64,000 nucleotides of DNA from positions 1,488,001 through 1,552,000 of the forward strand of contig BPGE01000001.1 of NCBI GenBank assembly GCA_026002875.1, given 5' to 3'. Position numbers and translations under genes: made by a program. Under the pieces are notes generated by a model. That model saw only the letters and a program-made list of their open reading frames with translations. It did not search any database and had not been told where the DNA came from. The first letter of the stretch is position 1, and each line of letters starts with the position of its first letter. This DNA comes from Bryobacteraceae bacterium. GTDB lineage: Bacteria > Acidobacteriota > Terriglobia > Bryobacterales > Bryobacteraceae. This document shows, piece by piece, positions 35,615 to 44,838 of the stretch.

Positions 35615-37801
35615 ATGAAGAAGGCGATGAAACGGACATGCGGGCTGCTGCTGGGGCTGGCGTTGTGGGCTGGATCCGCCTGGGGGCAGGGCATTCTGAT
35701 TACCGTTCGCGAGGGGGAGATTTCGCGCCAGATCGCGAACGGAACGACAGTTGAATTCGCCGGAAAGGTGGGGGAAGGAAAGGACATTTTTGTCGAGCTG
35801 CAGTATCTGGGCGCATTTCGGGCGGAATTGGGGGAGGCGTCGCTGACAGGATCCGGGGATTTCCGGCTGATGGGCGTGGCGCCGACGCCGCGGGTTCTGC
35901 AGCCGAGGGAAAAGGTGGTGTTCGAGGTCCGGTTCGAACCGTCGTCAAGCAGGAGAAGCCTGGCGCAACTGGGATTGCTGGTGCGCGAGCTGCCGCCGCC
36001 GGACTCGAACCTGCTGCCGGGGGCGTACGGGCTGATCTCGGTGGGATTCACCGGGACGGCGCCGGAGCTGAAGTATGCTTTCGTGCTTGCGGCTGACGGG
36101 AACGTGCAGCCGCTGGCCGATGGCGGGCTGATCCGGATTGCGAAGGCGCCGGTGAATCAGGCTACGTTTGCGACGGTACTCGTGTTCAATGAGGGCACGG
36201 CGACGGGCAAGCTGGAGTCAGTTCAACTGGAGGGCGCCGCGGAGCTCTCGCTGAATCAGGTGCCGCTGATGCCGGCGACCCTGGGAGCGGGGCAGGGGGT
36301 GCAGTTCCGGGTCCGATATGAGCCGAAAGATGTAGGGGAGCACGCGGCGACGCTGCGGCTGGAAGGGGAAGGCCGGGCCGTCACGGTCCGGGTGGAGGGT
36401 GCCTCCCAGGGGCCGAAGTGGACCTACGAGGTTCTGCCCGACCTGACTGCGGAGGCAGGGGACAAGCTGTTGCCGGACGGAGTTGTGGATCTGGGCGAAG
36501 TCGAGCTGGGCAAGCGGAAGCGTGTGTGGATCCGCGTCAGGAATACGGGCAACGAAGAGGGCGTTGTGGCAGGAGTCGCGGTGAGCGGGGCTGGATACGC
36601 GCTGGTGGATCCGCCCCTGGCGCAGACGCTGGTGAAAACGGGCGGGGAGCTGTGGTTCGGCGTGCAGGTGACGGGCGTGCAGACGGGACGGCAGACAGGG
36701 CGGCTGCGGGTGGGCGCGGATGGCTTCCTGCTGACGTCTTTCGGATTTGGAGCAATCCTGGAGTATTCCTATGTGGCAGGGGGCGTGACGGTGGTGGAGA
36801 GCGGCGGACAGGTGGCGGTTCCCGCGGCTGCGATTGGACAGACAACGGCAGCGCAGTTCGTGATCCGCAATACGGGCAACCGGGGGGCGACCATTGGCTC
36901 GATTGGGGTGAGCGGGTCGCAGACCGCGTTTCAGTTGGCCAGCGTGCCTGTGCTGCCGCTGGTGATCGAGCCGGATGAGCGGGCGGAATTCCGCATCGAG
37001 TTCACGCCGAAGCTGCCCGGGCTGAATACGGCGGTGTTGAATGTGGGGCCGGCCTTTTTCAATCTGACGGGCACGGCGGCGGCTCTGCCGGAGCTGCCGG
37101 GATTTCGGTGGGAGGGAGCCAGTGGCATCGTGGCGCCGTTCACGCAGCCTTCAGTAGGGCTGACGCTGCAGAGCGCGTATCCTTTGACGCTGCGCGGGAC
37201 GGTGGTCATGACGGTGGATACGGCGAATTTCGGGGCTGATGCGGCAGTGCAGTTTTCGACGGGCGGCAGGAGTGTGAGTTTTGTGATTCCGGCGGGGCAG
37301 ACCCGGGCGGTGTTCTCGAACGGCTCGACCACGATTCGTCTTCAGACGGGGACGGCGGCGGGGCGGATTGTGCTGACGCCGTCGTTCGTGGCGGAAGGGG
37401 GGATCGACCGGACGCCGGAGCGGCCGGTCGTGCTGGAACTGACGGTACCTGAGCAGGCGCCGGTGCTTCTGGCGGCGCGCGTAGAGGCGGGTCTGACGGC
37501 GCTCAATGTGATTGTGACGGGTTACACCACCACGCGGAATCTGACGAAGGTGGAAGTGACTGTCCGGCGGAAGAGCGGGAGAACCGAGACATTCAGCTTT
37601 GACGTTGCACAGGCGGCGCAGTTGTGGTTCGGGAGCGGGGCTTCTCTGACTACTGGCGGGCTGTTTTCGGCTACAGTTCCGTTTGGCGTGTCAGGAACGG
37701 CGGAAGAAAGGGCAAGGCTGCTGGCGGACCTGGAGGGGGTGACGGTGAAGGTGAGCAACGAGCGTGGTACTTCGGCGGAGATTTCCGCCCCGGTGGTCTA
37801 G
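35615..37801 (+). CDS. Secreted choice-of-anchor-D (ASH-like) domain protein
   Basis: A 728-residue protein with a signal peptide (RTCGLLLGLALWAGSAWGQ). It has at least three immunoglobulin-like repeats of the choice-of-anchor-D/ASPM-SPD-2-hydin type: FEVRFEPSSSRRSLAQL, GVQFRVRYEPKDVGEHAATL, IRVRNTGNEEGVVAGVAVSG, FVIRNTGNRGATIGSIGVSG and EFRIEFTPKLPGLNTAVL. It has no PEP-CTERM tail. Such proteins are common in Acidobacteria, and the function is structural or adhesive by inference. It ends the three-gene set, and the next gene has its own promoter-like sequence. Confidence 0.75.
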   Translation: MKKAMKRTCGLLLGLALWAGSAWGQGILITVREGEISRQIANGTTVEFAGKVGEGKDIFVELQYLGAFRAELGEASLTGSGDFRLMGVAPTPRVLQPREKVVFEVRFEPSSSRRSLAQLGLLVRELPPPDSNLLPGAYGLISVGFTGTAPELKYAFVLAADGNVQPLADGGLIRIAKAPVNQATFATVLVFNEGTATGKLESVQLEGAAELSLNQVPLMPATLGAGQGVQFRVRYEPKDVGEHAATLRLEGEGRAVTVRVEGASQGPKWTYEVLPDLTAEAGDKLLPDGVVDLGEVELGKRKRVWIRVRNTGNEEGVVAGVAVSGAGYALVDPPLAQTLVKTGGELWFGVQVTGVQTGRQTGRLRVGADGFLLTSFGFGAILEYSYVAGGVTVVESGGQVAVPAAAIGQTTAAQFVIRNTGNRGATIGSIGVSGSQTAFQLASVPVLPLVIEPDERAEFRIEFTPKLPGLNTAVLNVGPAFFNLTGTAAALPELPGFRWEGASGIVAPFTQPSVGLTLQSAYPLTLRGTVVMTVDTANFGADAAVQFSTGGRSVSFVIPAGQTRAVFSNGSTTIRLQTGTAAGRIVLTPSFVAEGGIDRTPERPVVLELTVPEQAPVLLAARVEAGLTALNVIVTGYTTTRNLTKVEVTVRRKSGRTETFSFDVAQAAQLWFGSGASLTTGGLFSATVPFGVSGTAEERARLLADLEGVTVKVSNERGTSAEISAPVV

Positions 37802-37823
37802 GAAAGAAAGTTCGAATCGGGAC

Positions 37824-37852
37824 TGGACGGAGTGCATGATTTGGCCTAAAAT
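37824..37852 (+). promoter_or_regulatory. Possible sigma-70-like promoter of the PEP-CTERM gene
   Basis: TGGACG at 37824-37829 and TAAAAT at 37847-37852 are separated by 17 bases, a good match to the -35/-10 spacing, 25 bases before the ATG at 37878. Four of six -35 positions and five of six -10 positions fit the consensus. There is no experimental support. Confidence 0.4.
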
Positions 37853-37877
37853 CTCAGGGAAAGCGAGAGTTCAATCC

Positions 37878-38627
37878 ATGGCGATCCGATTGCTGGCAGT
37901 TCTGGTGATGCTGGGCGCGGCGGCGCCGGCGGCGGTGTTTAACTTTTACAGCTCGTTCGACGCCGGGGCAGAAGGCTGGACCACTATCGGGCAATACAAC
38001 ACAAATAGCTGTGTCGCCGGAGTCTGTTCGTTCAGTCCGGGTGTTGGCGGCCTGGGGCCCTATCACAGCGGCACCGGCGGGGTGATGAATAGCGGTCATC
38101 TCTGGGCTGAGGATTTTGGAGGAGGGTTCCTCATGTTCTTTGCTCCGTCCTCCTGGAGCGGAAATCTGTATGGCGGGACTCTCAGTTTTTACCTCCGCAG
38201 CGGTACCATCTACAATTACCGAGAGTATTACAATTACGTCGGCGATCCTGTCGTCGTGATACAAGGCAGTGGCGGCCCTGATTTGCGCGCGATTGCCTTG
38301 CCCGGTGCAACCAGCCAATGGACATTCAACTCCGTTAGTCTCAGCGAGAGCTTCCAATGGATGTTGAGCTCGGGCGCGCCCGCGAGTCCCAGCGACATCT
38401 ATGCGACCATGTCCACGGTGACCCAGATTGCCATTCTTGCTGACTGGGTGCCGGCTTATCGGGATCGACCAGTTTATGGCTGTCCCATCCCCGGTTACAA
38501 TTGCGAGGACATCACCGGGCTGGATGAAGTCCGCTTGTACGGCGGCGAGATTCCGGAGCCTGGCACAATGGGCCTGCTGGCTGCGGGACTGGCGGCGTTG
38601 GCGGTGTGGAGAAGGCGCGCCCGGTAG
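37878..38627 (+). CDS. PEP-CTERM sorting-domain protein
   Basis: A 249-residue exported protein with a signal peptide (IRLLAVLVMLGAAAPAAV). The C-terminus is a complete sorting signal: EIPEPGTMGLLAAGLAALAV then WRRRAR, that is PEP motif, membrane helix and basic tail, to be cut by the exosortase encoded at 32531. The body (FYSSFDAGAEGWTTIGQYN and LWAEDFGGGFLMFFAPSSWSG) resembles laminin-B-like beta-sandwiches. It is AT-richer than the neighbours. The ATG at 37878 is chosen because it directly precedes the signal peptide. Confidence 0.88.
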   Translation: MAIRLLAVLVMLGAAAPAAVFNFYSSFDAGAEGWTTIGQYNTNSCVAGVCSFSPGVGGLGPYHSGTGGVMNSGHLWAEDFGGGFLMFFAPSSWSGNLYGGTLSFYLRSGTIYNYREYYNYVGDPVVVIQGSGGPDLRAIALPGATSQWTFNSVSLSESFQWMLSSGAPASPSDIYATMSTVTQIAILADWVPAYRDRPVYGCPIPGYNCEDITGLDEVRLYGGEIPEPGTMGLLAAGLAALAVWRRRAR

Positions 38628-38654
38628 GGGCGATTGACGAGTCTTAGCTTCCTG

Positions 38655-38695
38655 ATGCGGCAGCCGGGAGCGGATGACGCTCCAGCCTGCCGCAT
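38655..38695 (+). terminator. Strong hairpin after the PEP-CTERM gene
   Basis: The outer stem ATGCGGCAG (38655-38663) pairs with CTGCCGCAT (38687-38695), and the inner stem GGAGCG pairs with CGCTCC around an ATGA-containing loop. Only TTT follows, so it is a weak intrinsic terminator at best. It could equally be one of the palindromic repeats found throughout the locus. Confidence 0.4.
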
Positions 38696-38707
38696 TTCCC
38701 GTCTCTA

Positions 38708-40099
38708 ATGGCAGCAGACATTTGGCTGTCGCTCTACCACCGGATGCCCGCATGGATGCGGGACGTGGCTGCAAGTGTCCGCGGATGGCAGCTCGAGCGT
38801 TGGAGGTATGGAGCGGAAACGGAGCGGCTGGTGGAGGAAGCGCTAGAGAGGGAAAGCTGGACGGCGGAGCGGTGGAAATCCTGGCAGGAAGAGCGGCTCG
38901 CGCGGGTTCTGGATCGTGCTGCCCGCAAGGTTCCTTACTACCGCTCGATGTGGGCGGAACGGCGGGTGCGGGGCGACAGCGGGAGCTGGGAACGTCTGGA
39001 AAACTGGCCCGTGCTTGAAAAAGAGCCTCTCCGGCGGCAACCAGAAGCTTTCCTGGCGGAAGACTGCGATCCCCGCAGGATGTTCGAGACGCACACGAGC
39101 GGGACGAGCGGAACGCCTCTCAAATTATGGCAGAGCCGGAAGACGCTGCGCGCGTGGTATGCGCTGTTCGAAGCGCGGTGGCGGAGATGGCACGGGGTGA
39201 GCCGGCGTGACCGGTGGGCGATTCTGGGGGGGCAACTGGTGGCGCCGGTGGAGCAGCGGAAGCCGCCCTTCTGGGTGCACAACTGGCCGATGCGGCAGTT
39301 ATACCTGTCAAGCTACCATCTGTCGCCGGAATTCGCGCCGCATTACATTGATGAATTGCGGCGTTTTCAGCCGGCTTATCTGTGGGGATACAGCTCCGCC
39401 CTGTACACGCTGGCTCAGGAATGCCTCCGGCTGGGTGTGAAGGACTTGCGGTACCGGGTGGTGTTGACGAATGCGGAGCCGCTATACGGGTTTCAGCGGG
39501 AGGCAATGGAAAAGGCGTTCGACTCGCCGGTGCGGGAGACATACGGAATGAGCGAAATGACGGCGGGGGCGGGCGAGTGCGAAGAGGGGAGGATGCACTG
39601 GTTCCCTGACGCCGGGGTGGTTGAGGTCCTGGACGCCGATGCAGCCGGCGCCGGGGATCTGGTGGCGACAGGATTGATCAATGAAGACATGCCCCTGATC
39701 CGCTACCGGGTGGGCGACCGGGTGAAACCGGCGCCGGGAGACGCCCGGTGCGAGTGCGGCCGGGGGCTGCCGCTGCTCGAGAGAATCGAGGGGCGTCTGG
39801 ATGACGTGATCGTAACCCCGGACGGGCGGCGCGTGGGGCGGATGGATCCGGTGTTCAAGGCGGATCTGTCGATCCGCGAAGCTCAGATCGTGCAGGAACA
39901 GGTGGATCTGGTGCGGGTGCGGGTCGTGCCCGGGGCGGAGTTCGGGGCCCGGCAGGAGGAGGAGTTGAAGCAGCGGGTGCGGCTGAGACTGGGGGAGGGG
40001 GTGAGGGTGGAAGTGGAGCGGGTGAAGGAGATTGAGCGGACCGCGAACGGGAAGTTCCGGGCGGTAATCTCCAAAGTGGCGGCGGAGCGGAGAGCGTGA
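38708..40099 (+). CDS. Adenylate-forming enzyme, PaaK/CapK-like
   Basis: A 463-residue member of the phenylacetate-CoA ligase/CapK branch of adenylating enzymes. Motifs include the ATP-binding loop ETHTSGTSGTPLKLW (about 119-133), LWGYSSALYTLAQ, YRVVLTNAEPLYGFQREAM, ETYGMSEMTAGAG and the hinge RLDDVIVTPDGRRVG. CapK-type genes are frequent in capsule and exopolysaccharide loci, where the activated acid is not known; it may acylate or aminoacylate the glycan. The stop overlaps the next GTG start (GTGA), linking it to the three following genes. Confidence 0.85.
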   Translation: MAADIWLSLYHRMPAWMRDVAASVRGWQLERWRYGAETERLVEEALERESWTAERWKSWQEERLARVLDRAARKVPYYRSMWAERRVRGDSGSWERLENWPVLEKEPLRRQPEAFLAEDCDPRRMFETHTSGTSGTPLKLWQSRKTLRAWYALFEARWRRWHGVSRRDRWAILGGQLVAPVEQRKPPFWVHNWPMRQLYLSSYHLSPEFAPHYIDELRRFQPAYLWGYSSALYTLAQECLRLGVKDLRYRVVLTNAEPLYGFQREAMEKAFDSPVRETYGMSEMTAGAGECEEGRMHWFPDAGVVEVLDADAAGAGDLVATGLINEDMPLIRYRVGDRVKPAPGDARCECGRGLPLLERIEGRLDDVIVTPDGRRVGRMDPVFKADLSIREAQIVQEQVDLVRVRVVPGAEFGARQEEELKQRVRLRLGEGVRVEVERVKEIERTANGKFRAVISKVAAERRA

Positions 40100-41163
40100 A
40101 AAGCGGTTCCAGAACGCGGGTGAGCGTGGTGGTGCCGTGCCGGAACGAACGGGCACACATCCGGGCGTTTCTCGAGGATCTGCTGCGGCAGGAGCGGGAC
40201 GGGCTGGCGTGCGAGTTTCTGATCGCGGATGGAATGAGCGATGACGGGACGCGGGAAATTCTCAAGGAATATGCGGAGAAATATGGAGAAATCCGGGTGG
40301 TGGACAACCCGGGGCGGATTGTTTCTACGGGGCTGAACGCGGCGATCCGGGAGGCGCGAGGGGATGTGATCGTGCGGATGGATGTGCATGCGCGGTATGC
40401 GCCGGACTTTCTGCGCAGAGCGGTCGAGGTGCTGGAGGAGACAGGGGCGGCGAATGCGGGGGGGGCTTGGCGCGCATCGGGCAAAGGGTACTTAGGCAGA
40501 GCCATCTCTGCGGCTTTTCAGTCGCACTTCGGCAGCGGAGCTGCTGCTTCCCGGGATGAGAGCTACGATGGCCCGGTAGACACCGTCTGGCTGGGTTGCT
40601 GGCGGAAAGAGACGCTGGAGCGGATCGGGCTGTTCGACGAGAGCCTGGTGCGGAACCAGGATGACGAGCTGAACTACCGGATCACGAAGGCGGGAGGCGT
40701 GGTATGGCAGAGCCCGAAGATCCGGTGCTGGTACGAGCCGCGCAACTCGTTGCAGAAGCTGTTCTGGCAGTATTTCCAGTATGGATTCTGGAAAGTGGCG
40801 GTTATCCGGAAACACAGGCTGCCGGCGAAGGCGAGGCATCTGGTGCCGGGGCTGTTTGTGCTGGGGCTGTTCGTGATTGCGGCGGCGTGGGCGGTTTCGG
40901 CGTCGGCGGGCTGGACGGCGGCGCGGTGGTTGGGTTGGCTGCTGGCGGTACAGGCGGGGACCTATGTGCTGGCGGCGCTGGGTGCGGCGGTGCTGGCGGC
41001 GCGGCGGGCGGGATGGCCCTTGCTGCCGGGAATTCTGGCAGCCATTCCATGTTTTCATTTTGGATATGGGCTGGGATTTCTTGCCGGACTGTGGCATTTC
41101 GGGCGGAACTGGCCGCCGGCGCGGGCGGGCGAGCCGGAACTGGCCAGCCGGTTGACGAGGTGA
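40096..41163 (+). CDS. ExoA-like membrane GT2 glycosyltransferase
   Basis: A 355-residue GT2 with RVSVVVPCRNERAHIRAFL, EFLIADGMSDDGTREIL, NPGRIVSTGLNAAIREARGD, VIVRMDVHARYA and an RNQDDELNYRI acceptor-side motif. This is the order found in succinoglycan ExoA and relatives. Three or four hydrophobic segments follow after about residue 250 and hold the protein in the membrane. It starts at GTG inside the preceding stop. A GT2 of this type usually adds the second or a later sugar to the lipid carrier. Confidence 0.9.
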   Translation: MKSGSRTRVSVVVPCRNERAHIRAFLEDLLRQERDGLACEFLIADGMSDDGTREILKEYAEKYGEIRVVDNPGRIVSTGLNAAIREARGDVIVRMDVHARYAPDFLRRAVEVLEETGAANAGGAWRASGKGYLGRAISAAFQSHFGSGAAASRDESYDGPVDTVWLGCWRKETLERIGLFDESLVRNQDDELNYRITKAGGVVWQSPKIRCWYEPRNSLQKLFWQYFQYGFWKVAVIRKHRLPAKARHLVPGLFVLGLFVIAAAWAVSASAGWTAARWLGWLLAVQAGTYVLAALGAAVLAARRAGWPLLPGILAAIPCFHFGYGLGFLAGLWHFGRNWPPARAGEPELASRLTR

Positions 41164-41172
41164 TTCATCGCG

Positions 41173-41781
41173 GTGCCGAACTGGCTGGAGCGGGTGCTGG
41201 CGGCGGCGGGGCTGGTGGTGCTGTCGCCGGTGATGGCAGTGCTGGCGGCGGCGGTGCGTCTGGATTCCGGACCGCCGGTGCTGTTCCGGCACCGGAGGGT
41301 GGGGCAGGGGGGACGGACGTTCGAGCTGCTGAAGTTCCGGTCGATGGTGGTGAATCACGGGGGGCCGTCGTTGACGCGCAAGGGGGAGGCGCGGATTACA
41401 CGCGTGGGGGCGTGGCTGCGGCGCTGGAAGCTGGACGAGCTGCCGCAATTGATCAACGTCGTGCGCGGCGAGATGAGCCTGGTGGGGCCGCGTCCGGAGG
41501 TGCCGGAGTATGTGGATCTGGCCGACCCGCAATGGCGGCGGGTGCTCGAGGCGCGGCCGGGGATCACCGATCCGGCGAGCCTCGCGTTCCGCAACGAAGA
41601 AGAGTTGCTGTCGGCAGTGGAAAATGTGGAAGAGTACTACCGCGCGGTGATTCTGCCGCGGAAGCTGGCATTATCGGCGGCGTATCTGGAGCGGCGGACG
41701 TTTGTTTCCGATCTTGAGATGCTGTTCCGCACGGTGGCGGCGAGCTGGCTGTCCCGGCGGGACGGGCGTGGAGGCGCATGA
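41173..41781 (+). CDS. Priming sugar-phosphate transferase (bacterial sugar transferase family)
   Basis: A 202-residue protein of the small PglC/WbaP-core type that transfers a sugar-1-phosphate to undecaprenyl phosphate and so starts repeat-unit synthesis. There is one N-terminal re-entrant helix (VLAAAGLVVLSPVMAVLAA), then FRHRRVGQGGRTFELLKFRSM, LRRWKLDELPQLINVVRGEM, SLVGPRPEVPEYV and RPGITDPASL. All conserved elements are present. It starts at GTG. It lies between the ExoA-like gene and the aminotransferase, which suggests an amino-sugar may be the first residue. Confidence 0.92.
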   Translation: MPNWLERVLAAAGLVVLSPVMAVLAAAVRLDSGPPVLFRHRRVGQGGRTFELLKFRSMVVNHGGPSLTRKGEARITRVGAWLRRWKLDELPQLINVVRGEMSLVGPRPEVPEYVDLADPQWRRVLEARPGITDPASLAFRNEEELLSAVENVEEYYRAVILPRKLALSAAYLERRTFVSDLEMLFRTVAASWLSRRDGRGGA

Positions 41782-42944
41782 GCGAACAGGAATTCATTCA
41801 TTTTCACCGGGCCTCGATCGGTCAGGAAGAGATCGATGAAGTCACGGCGACGCTGCGCAGCGGGTGGCTGACGACGGGGCCGCGGACAAAGCAGTTCGAG
41901 GAGGAGTTCGCCGCCTACTGCGGCGCGCCGCATGCGCTGGCGGTGAACTCCTGCACGGCGGGGCTGCATCTGGCGCTGGCGGCTCTGGGCGTCGGGCCGG
42001 GCGATGAGGTGATCACGACGCCGATGACGTTCTGCTCGACGGTGCACGTGATCACGCACACGGGCGCCACGCCGGTGCTGGCGGATATCGGGGAGGACGG
42101 CAACATCGATCCGCGGTCGATCGAGGAGCGGATCACGCCGCGCACGCGGGTGCTGCTGCCGGTGCATTTGGCGGGGCTGCCGTGCCGGATGGAGGAGATC
42201 TGGGCTTTGGCGGAGCGGCACGGGTTGCAGGTGGTGGAGGACGCGGCGCACGCGGCGGGAGCGAGGATCGGAAAGACCAGGATCGGGGGGGACAGCCGGA
42301 GCGCGGCGGTGGCGTTCAGCTTCTACGCGACGAAAAACATCACGACGGCGGAGGGCGGGATGGTGACGACGTTCGACGCGAAGCTGGCGGAGCGGATGCG
42401 GGTGCTGTGCCTGCACGGGATCAGCCGGGATGCGTGGAACCGGTACACGGACAAGGGCAACTGGTATTACGAGGTGCTGGAGCCGGGGTTCAAGTACAAC
42501 CTGAGCGATTTGCAGTCGGCGGTGGGAATCCATCAATTGCGGAAGCTGGAGGGGTTTCTGGCGGTCCGGCGGGAGTATGTGGCGCGGTACAACGAACGCT
42601 TCGGGCGCGTCGAGGAGCTGGAGCTCCCGCCGGGCGATCTGGAGGGCGGGCACGCGTGGCATCTGTATGTGCTGCGCCTGCGTCTCGAGCGGCTGCGGAT
42701 CGGGCGGGGGGAATTTATCGAAGAGCTGCGGCGGCGGGGCGTGGGGGCGAGCGTGCATTTCATCCCGGTGCCGGTGCATCCGGCGTTCCGGGATCTGGCG
42801 GCTGAAGAGCGAAATGCGTGCCCGCGGGCGGAACAGTTGTATGAGCGGATCGTGACGCTGCCGTTGTATCCGGCGATGACGCGGGCGATGGTGGAGCGGG
42901 TGGCGGACGTGGTGGAGGAGGTGGTGCGGCTATGGAAGTGTTGA
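41778..42944 (+). CDS. DegT/DnrJ/EryC1/StrS-family aminotransferase
   Basis: A 388-residue PLP-dependent sugar aminotransferase that makes an amino-deoxy nucleotide sugar from a keto sugar. Visible motifs are NSCTAGLHLALAALGVGPGD, VVEDAAHAAGARI (Asp contacting the pyridine ring) and the PLP lysine in FSFYATKNITTAEGGM, then GFKYNLSDLQSAVGIHQL. It overlaps the priming transferase by 4 bases, so the two are probably made together. It ends the four-gene block. Confidence 0.93.
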   Translation: MSEQEFIHFHRASIGQEEIDEVTATLRSGWLTTGPRTKQFEEEFAAYCGAPHALAVNSCTAGLHLALAALGVGPGDEVITTPMTFCSTVHVITHTGATPVLADIGEDGNIDPRSIEERITPRTRVLLPVHLAGLPCRMEEIWALAERHGLQVVEDAAHAAGARIGKTRIGGDSRSAAVAFSFYATKNITTAEGGMVTTFDAKLAERMRVLCLHGISRDAWNRYTDKGNWYYEVLEPGFKYNLSDLQSAVGIHQLRKLEGFLAVRREYVARYNERFGRVEELELPPGDLEGGHAWHLYVLRLRLERLRIGRGEFIEELRRRGVGASVHFIPVPVHPAFRDLAAEERNACPRAEQLYERIVTLPLYPAMTRAMVERVADVVEEVVRLWKC

Positions 42945-43073
42945 TCCATAGCAAACGACGTGCCAACTCGCTGAATCGCGCAGCGAAGAGACGGCAAACC
43001 AGAGTACTCCCGTGGCAATCCCTGTACATTTGTCTAACAAACTGAATTGAAACGAGATTCAGTGAAAAAGGTC

Positions 43074-43102
43074 TTGCCAAGACGAATCGTTTGTTATACA
43101 CT
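43074..43102 (+). promoter_or_regulatory. Sigma-70-like promoter of the second PEP-CTERM gene
   Basis: TTGCCA at 43074-43079 and TACACT at 43097-43102 are separated by exactly 17 bases. The surrounding 43020-43110 is AT-rich compared with the flanking genes. A strong GAGGAGGG ribosome site follows at 43147-43154, nine bases before the ATG at 43163. Confidence 0.5.
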
Positions 43103-43162
43103 CCTCTTTAAGCGAAGGGATTGTTCAGATCCCGAAAGCCGACTCTGAGGAGGGTGAATTTG

Positions 43163-43828
43163 ATGACGCGAGTGCCCAATTTGGTTTCGCTCCTGGCAGC
43201 ATTATGTACGGCGGCGTGGGGCATCAGTTTGAACCCAGCAATAGACTACAACGTCTCTACGGGCGCGGAGCAAAACACTACCATAGTTGGCCTGCCGTTT
43301 TATGTCAATCAGACAATTCAAGTGAATGCTTTAGGAGTATTCGATTACGACCTCAACGGCATCTCGGGCTCCACGCAAATCACGGTGGCAATACATGAGT
43401 GGAATGCTTCACTTTCATCGTCACCAGGAACTCAGGTCGTAAGCGTCACTTTGAACAATCTTTCCACAACCGTGCCTTCCACTGGGGCTGTTTGGTCTCC
43501 GATTGTGACTAAACAGCTCGACCCCGGATGGTATATTCTGGTCGCAAGTGGCTTCGACACGTCCAATCCAACGATCACCATCACCAACAGCGATTTTGTA
43601 CTCGACACTCACGGTGGCCGCGTCTCTTATGGATATCCTGTCTCGGGACTCTTCGGAACTGCCATCGGCAGCACGACCCTTAATACGTGGATTCTTACCC
43701 CCAATGTCTACTCAGTTGCTGGGGCGACATTCTCTGTTGTTCCCGAACCTGGCACCTACGCCCTGATGGGCACGGTGGGGCTTGCACTTTATCTGCTCCG
43801 GAGGCGGAAGACGGCAGCGAAGAGCTGA
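43163..43828 (+). CDS. PEP-CTERM sorting-domain protein
   Basis: A 221-residue exported protein. The signal peptide is TRVPNLVSLLAALCTAAWG. The middle is beta-rich and low in charge (NPAIDYNVSTGAEQNTTIVG, TQITVAIHEWNASLS). The C-terminus VPEPGTYALMGTVGLALYLL followed by RRRKTAAKS is a full sorting signal for an exosortase. The ATG at 43163 has a strong ribosome site. The gene has its own promoter-like sequence and a perfect terminator, so it is transcribed alone. Confidence 0.9.
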   Translation: MTRVPNLVSLLAALCTAAWGISLNPAIDYNVSTGAEQNTTIVGLPFYVNQTIQVNALGVFDYDLNGISGSTQITVAIHEWNASLSSSPGTQVVSVTLNNLSTTVPSTGAVWSPIVTKQLDPGWYILVASGFDTSNPTITITNSDFVLDTHGGRVSYGYPVSGLFGTAIGSTTLNTWILTPNVYSVAGATFSVVPEPGTYALMGTVGLALYLLRRRKTAAKS

Positions 43829-43850
43829 GCCGAGTATTTATTTCGTTTGA

Positions 43851-43890
43851 AGGTCGGGGCGGGCCGTGAGGCCCGCCCCGACCTGTTTTT
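43851..43890 (+). terminator. Rho-independent terminator
   Basis: AGGTCGGGGCGGGCC (43851-43865) and its perfect reverse complement GGCCCGCCCCGACCT (43870-43884) form a 15-bp stem with a GTGA loop, followed by GTTTTTG. It lies 23 bases after the PEP-CTERM gene and closes the polysaccharide/sorting locus. Confidence 0.88.
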
Positions 43891-44340
43891 GCGCACTACG
43901 AAGGTGCCTCCAATGCCGCGACGGAGACCGGGTCGAAGACCCGCGCGGCCCACGACGGGCGGGCGCTTACACGCCTGGCGGTGGCCGGGGCCGCGATTAC
44001 AGCGAGTCGGCGGATTGCGAGAGCGATCGATCCCAGCTGGGTTGCAGCGCGGCTGACCGCTTGCTTTGGCAGCTCAAGCGGCCTTCGCGCGCGGCTCAGA
44101 ACCCGCTGTCGAGTGCGGGGTAGAAGGCCGCGAGTGGGAGTGGCACCACCCGCGGGGTACAGCAGCATACGTGAGCCCAGCCGCAGGGGATCGGTGACTG
44201 CGGTGCGCGACCGCGGCGCCGTGACGCGGCACTGGGACGCCGCGTTTCACGAGAGAGTTCTGCCAGGATCGGCCGGCCATGCGAATTCTTCTGAGAGGAT
44301 CCTCCCCGTACGATGCACTAATCCAGCAAGGAAACCCCAT
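43891..44340. other. Non-coding or decayed DNA of different composition
   Basis: No gene can be supported. G and C are balanced on the + strand here, unlike the G-rich DNA to the left. An open frame from 43981 runs into the next gene but has no family features before the ATG at 44341. Together with the DUF669 gene that follows, this may be the edge of a degraded phage insertion. Confidence 0.35.
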
Positions 44341-44838
44341 ATGGAGCGAAGCACAAGCCCATTGAGCCCCGAAGTCGACCTGTCCCGGTTCGACGACGAA
44401 TACGCGCGCGCCTCGACACAGCCGGCGCAACAGCCGTTCTATGACGAGATTCCGGATGGCTTTTACGACGCCTCGATCGAGGAGGTCCAGATCGGCCAGA
44501 CGGCGAACACGGGCAATCCGATGATCGTGTGGAAGCTGCGCATTTGCGGACCGGAATGCCGGGGGAAGGCGATCACCAAGGTGCGGGTTGTCACCGAAAA
44601 GACGGTTGCATACCTCAAGCAGGATCTGGAACGGCTCGATGTTCACCTGGAACGCCTGAGCGAGCTGCCGGGCCGCATCGACGAGATGATCGAGCGGCCC
44701 GTAAGAATCTTCAAGCGCACCAACCCGCAGCGGCGGTGGACGGACGTGTTTTTCGTCGCCGGGCGGAAAGGACCGTCGAGCGAAGGCTGGCAAGCGGGGC
44801 AGTGGGCGACGGGAACGGACGACGACCTGCCGTTCTGA
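44341..44838 (+). CDS. DUF669-like phage ssDNA-binding-type protein
   Basis: A 165-residue protein. The central part (PDGFYDASIEEVQIGQTANTG, then MIVWKLRICGPECRGKAITK and FFVAGRK) has the beta-rich pattern of DUF669 proteins, which phages encode with their recombination or replication genes. The protein ends DDDLPF, the acidic tip that single-stranded DNA-binding proteins use to recruit partners. The ATG follows AAGGAAACC. It is isolated from other phage genes except the fragments near 46 kb on the other strand. Confidence 0.65.
   Translation: MERSTSPLSPEVDLSRFDDEYARASTQPAQQPFYDEIPDGFYDASIEEVQIGQTANTGNPMIVWKLRICGPECRGKAITKVRVVTEKTVAYLKQDLERLDVHLERLSELPGRIDEMIERPVRIFKRTNPQRRWTDVFFVAGRKGPSSEGWQAGQWATGTDDDLPF

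Noticed and set aside
43981-44340. A longer N-terminus for the DUF669-like protein
   Set aside because: The upstream codons are Arg/Ala-rich without family similarity, and an ATG with an AAGGAAA site lies at 44341.
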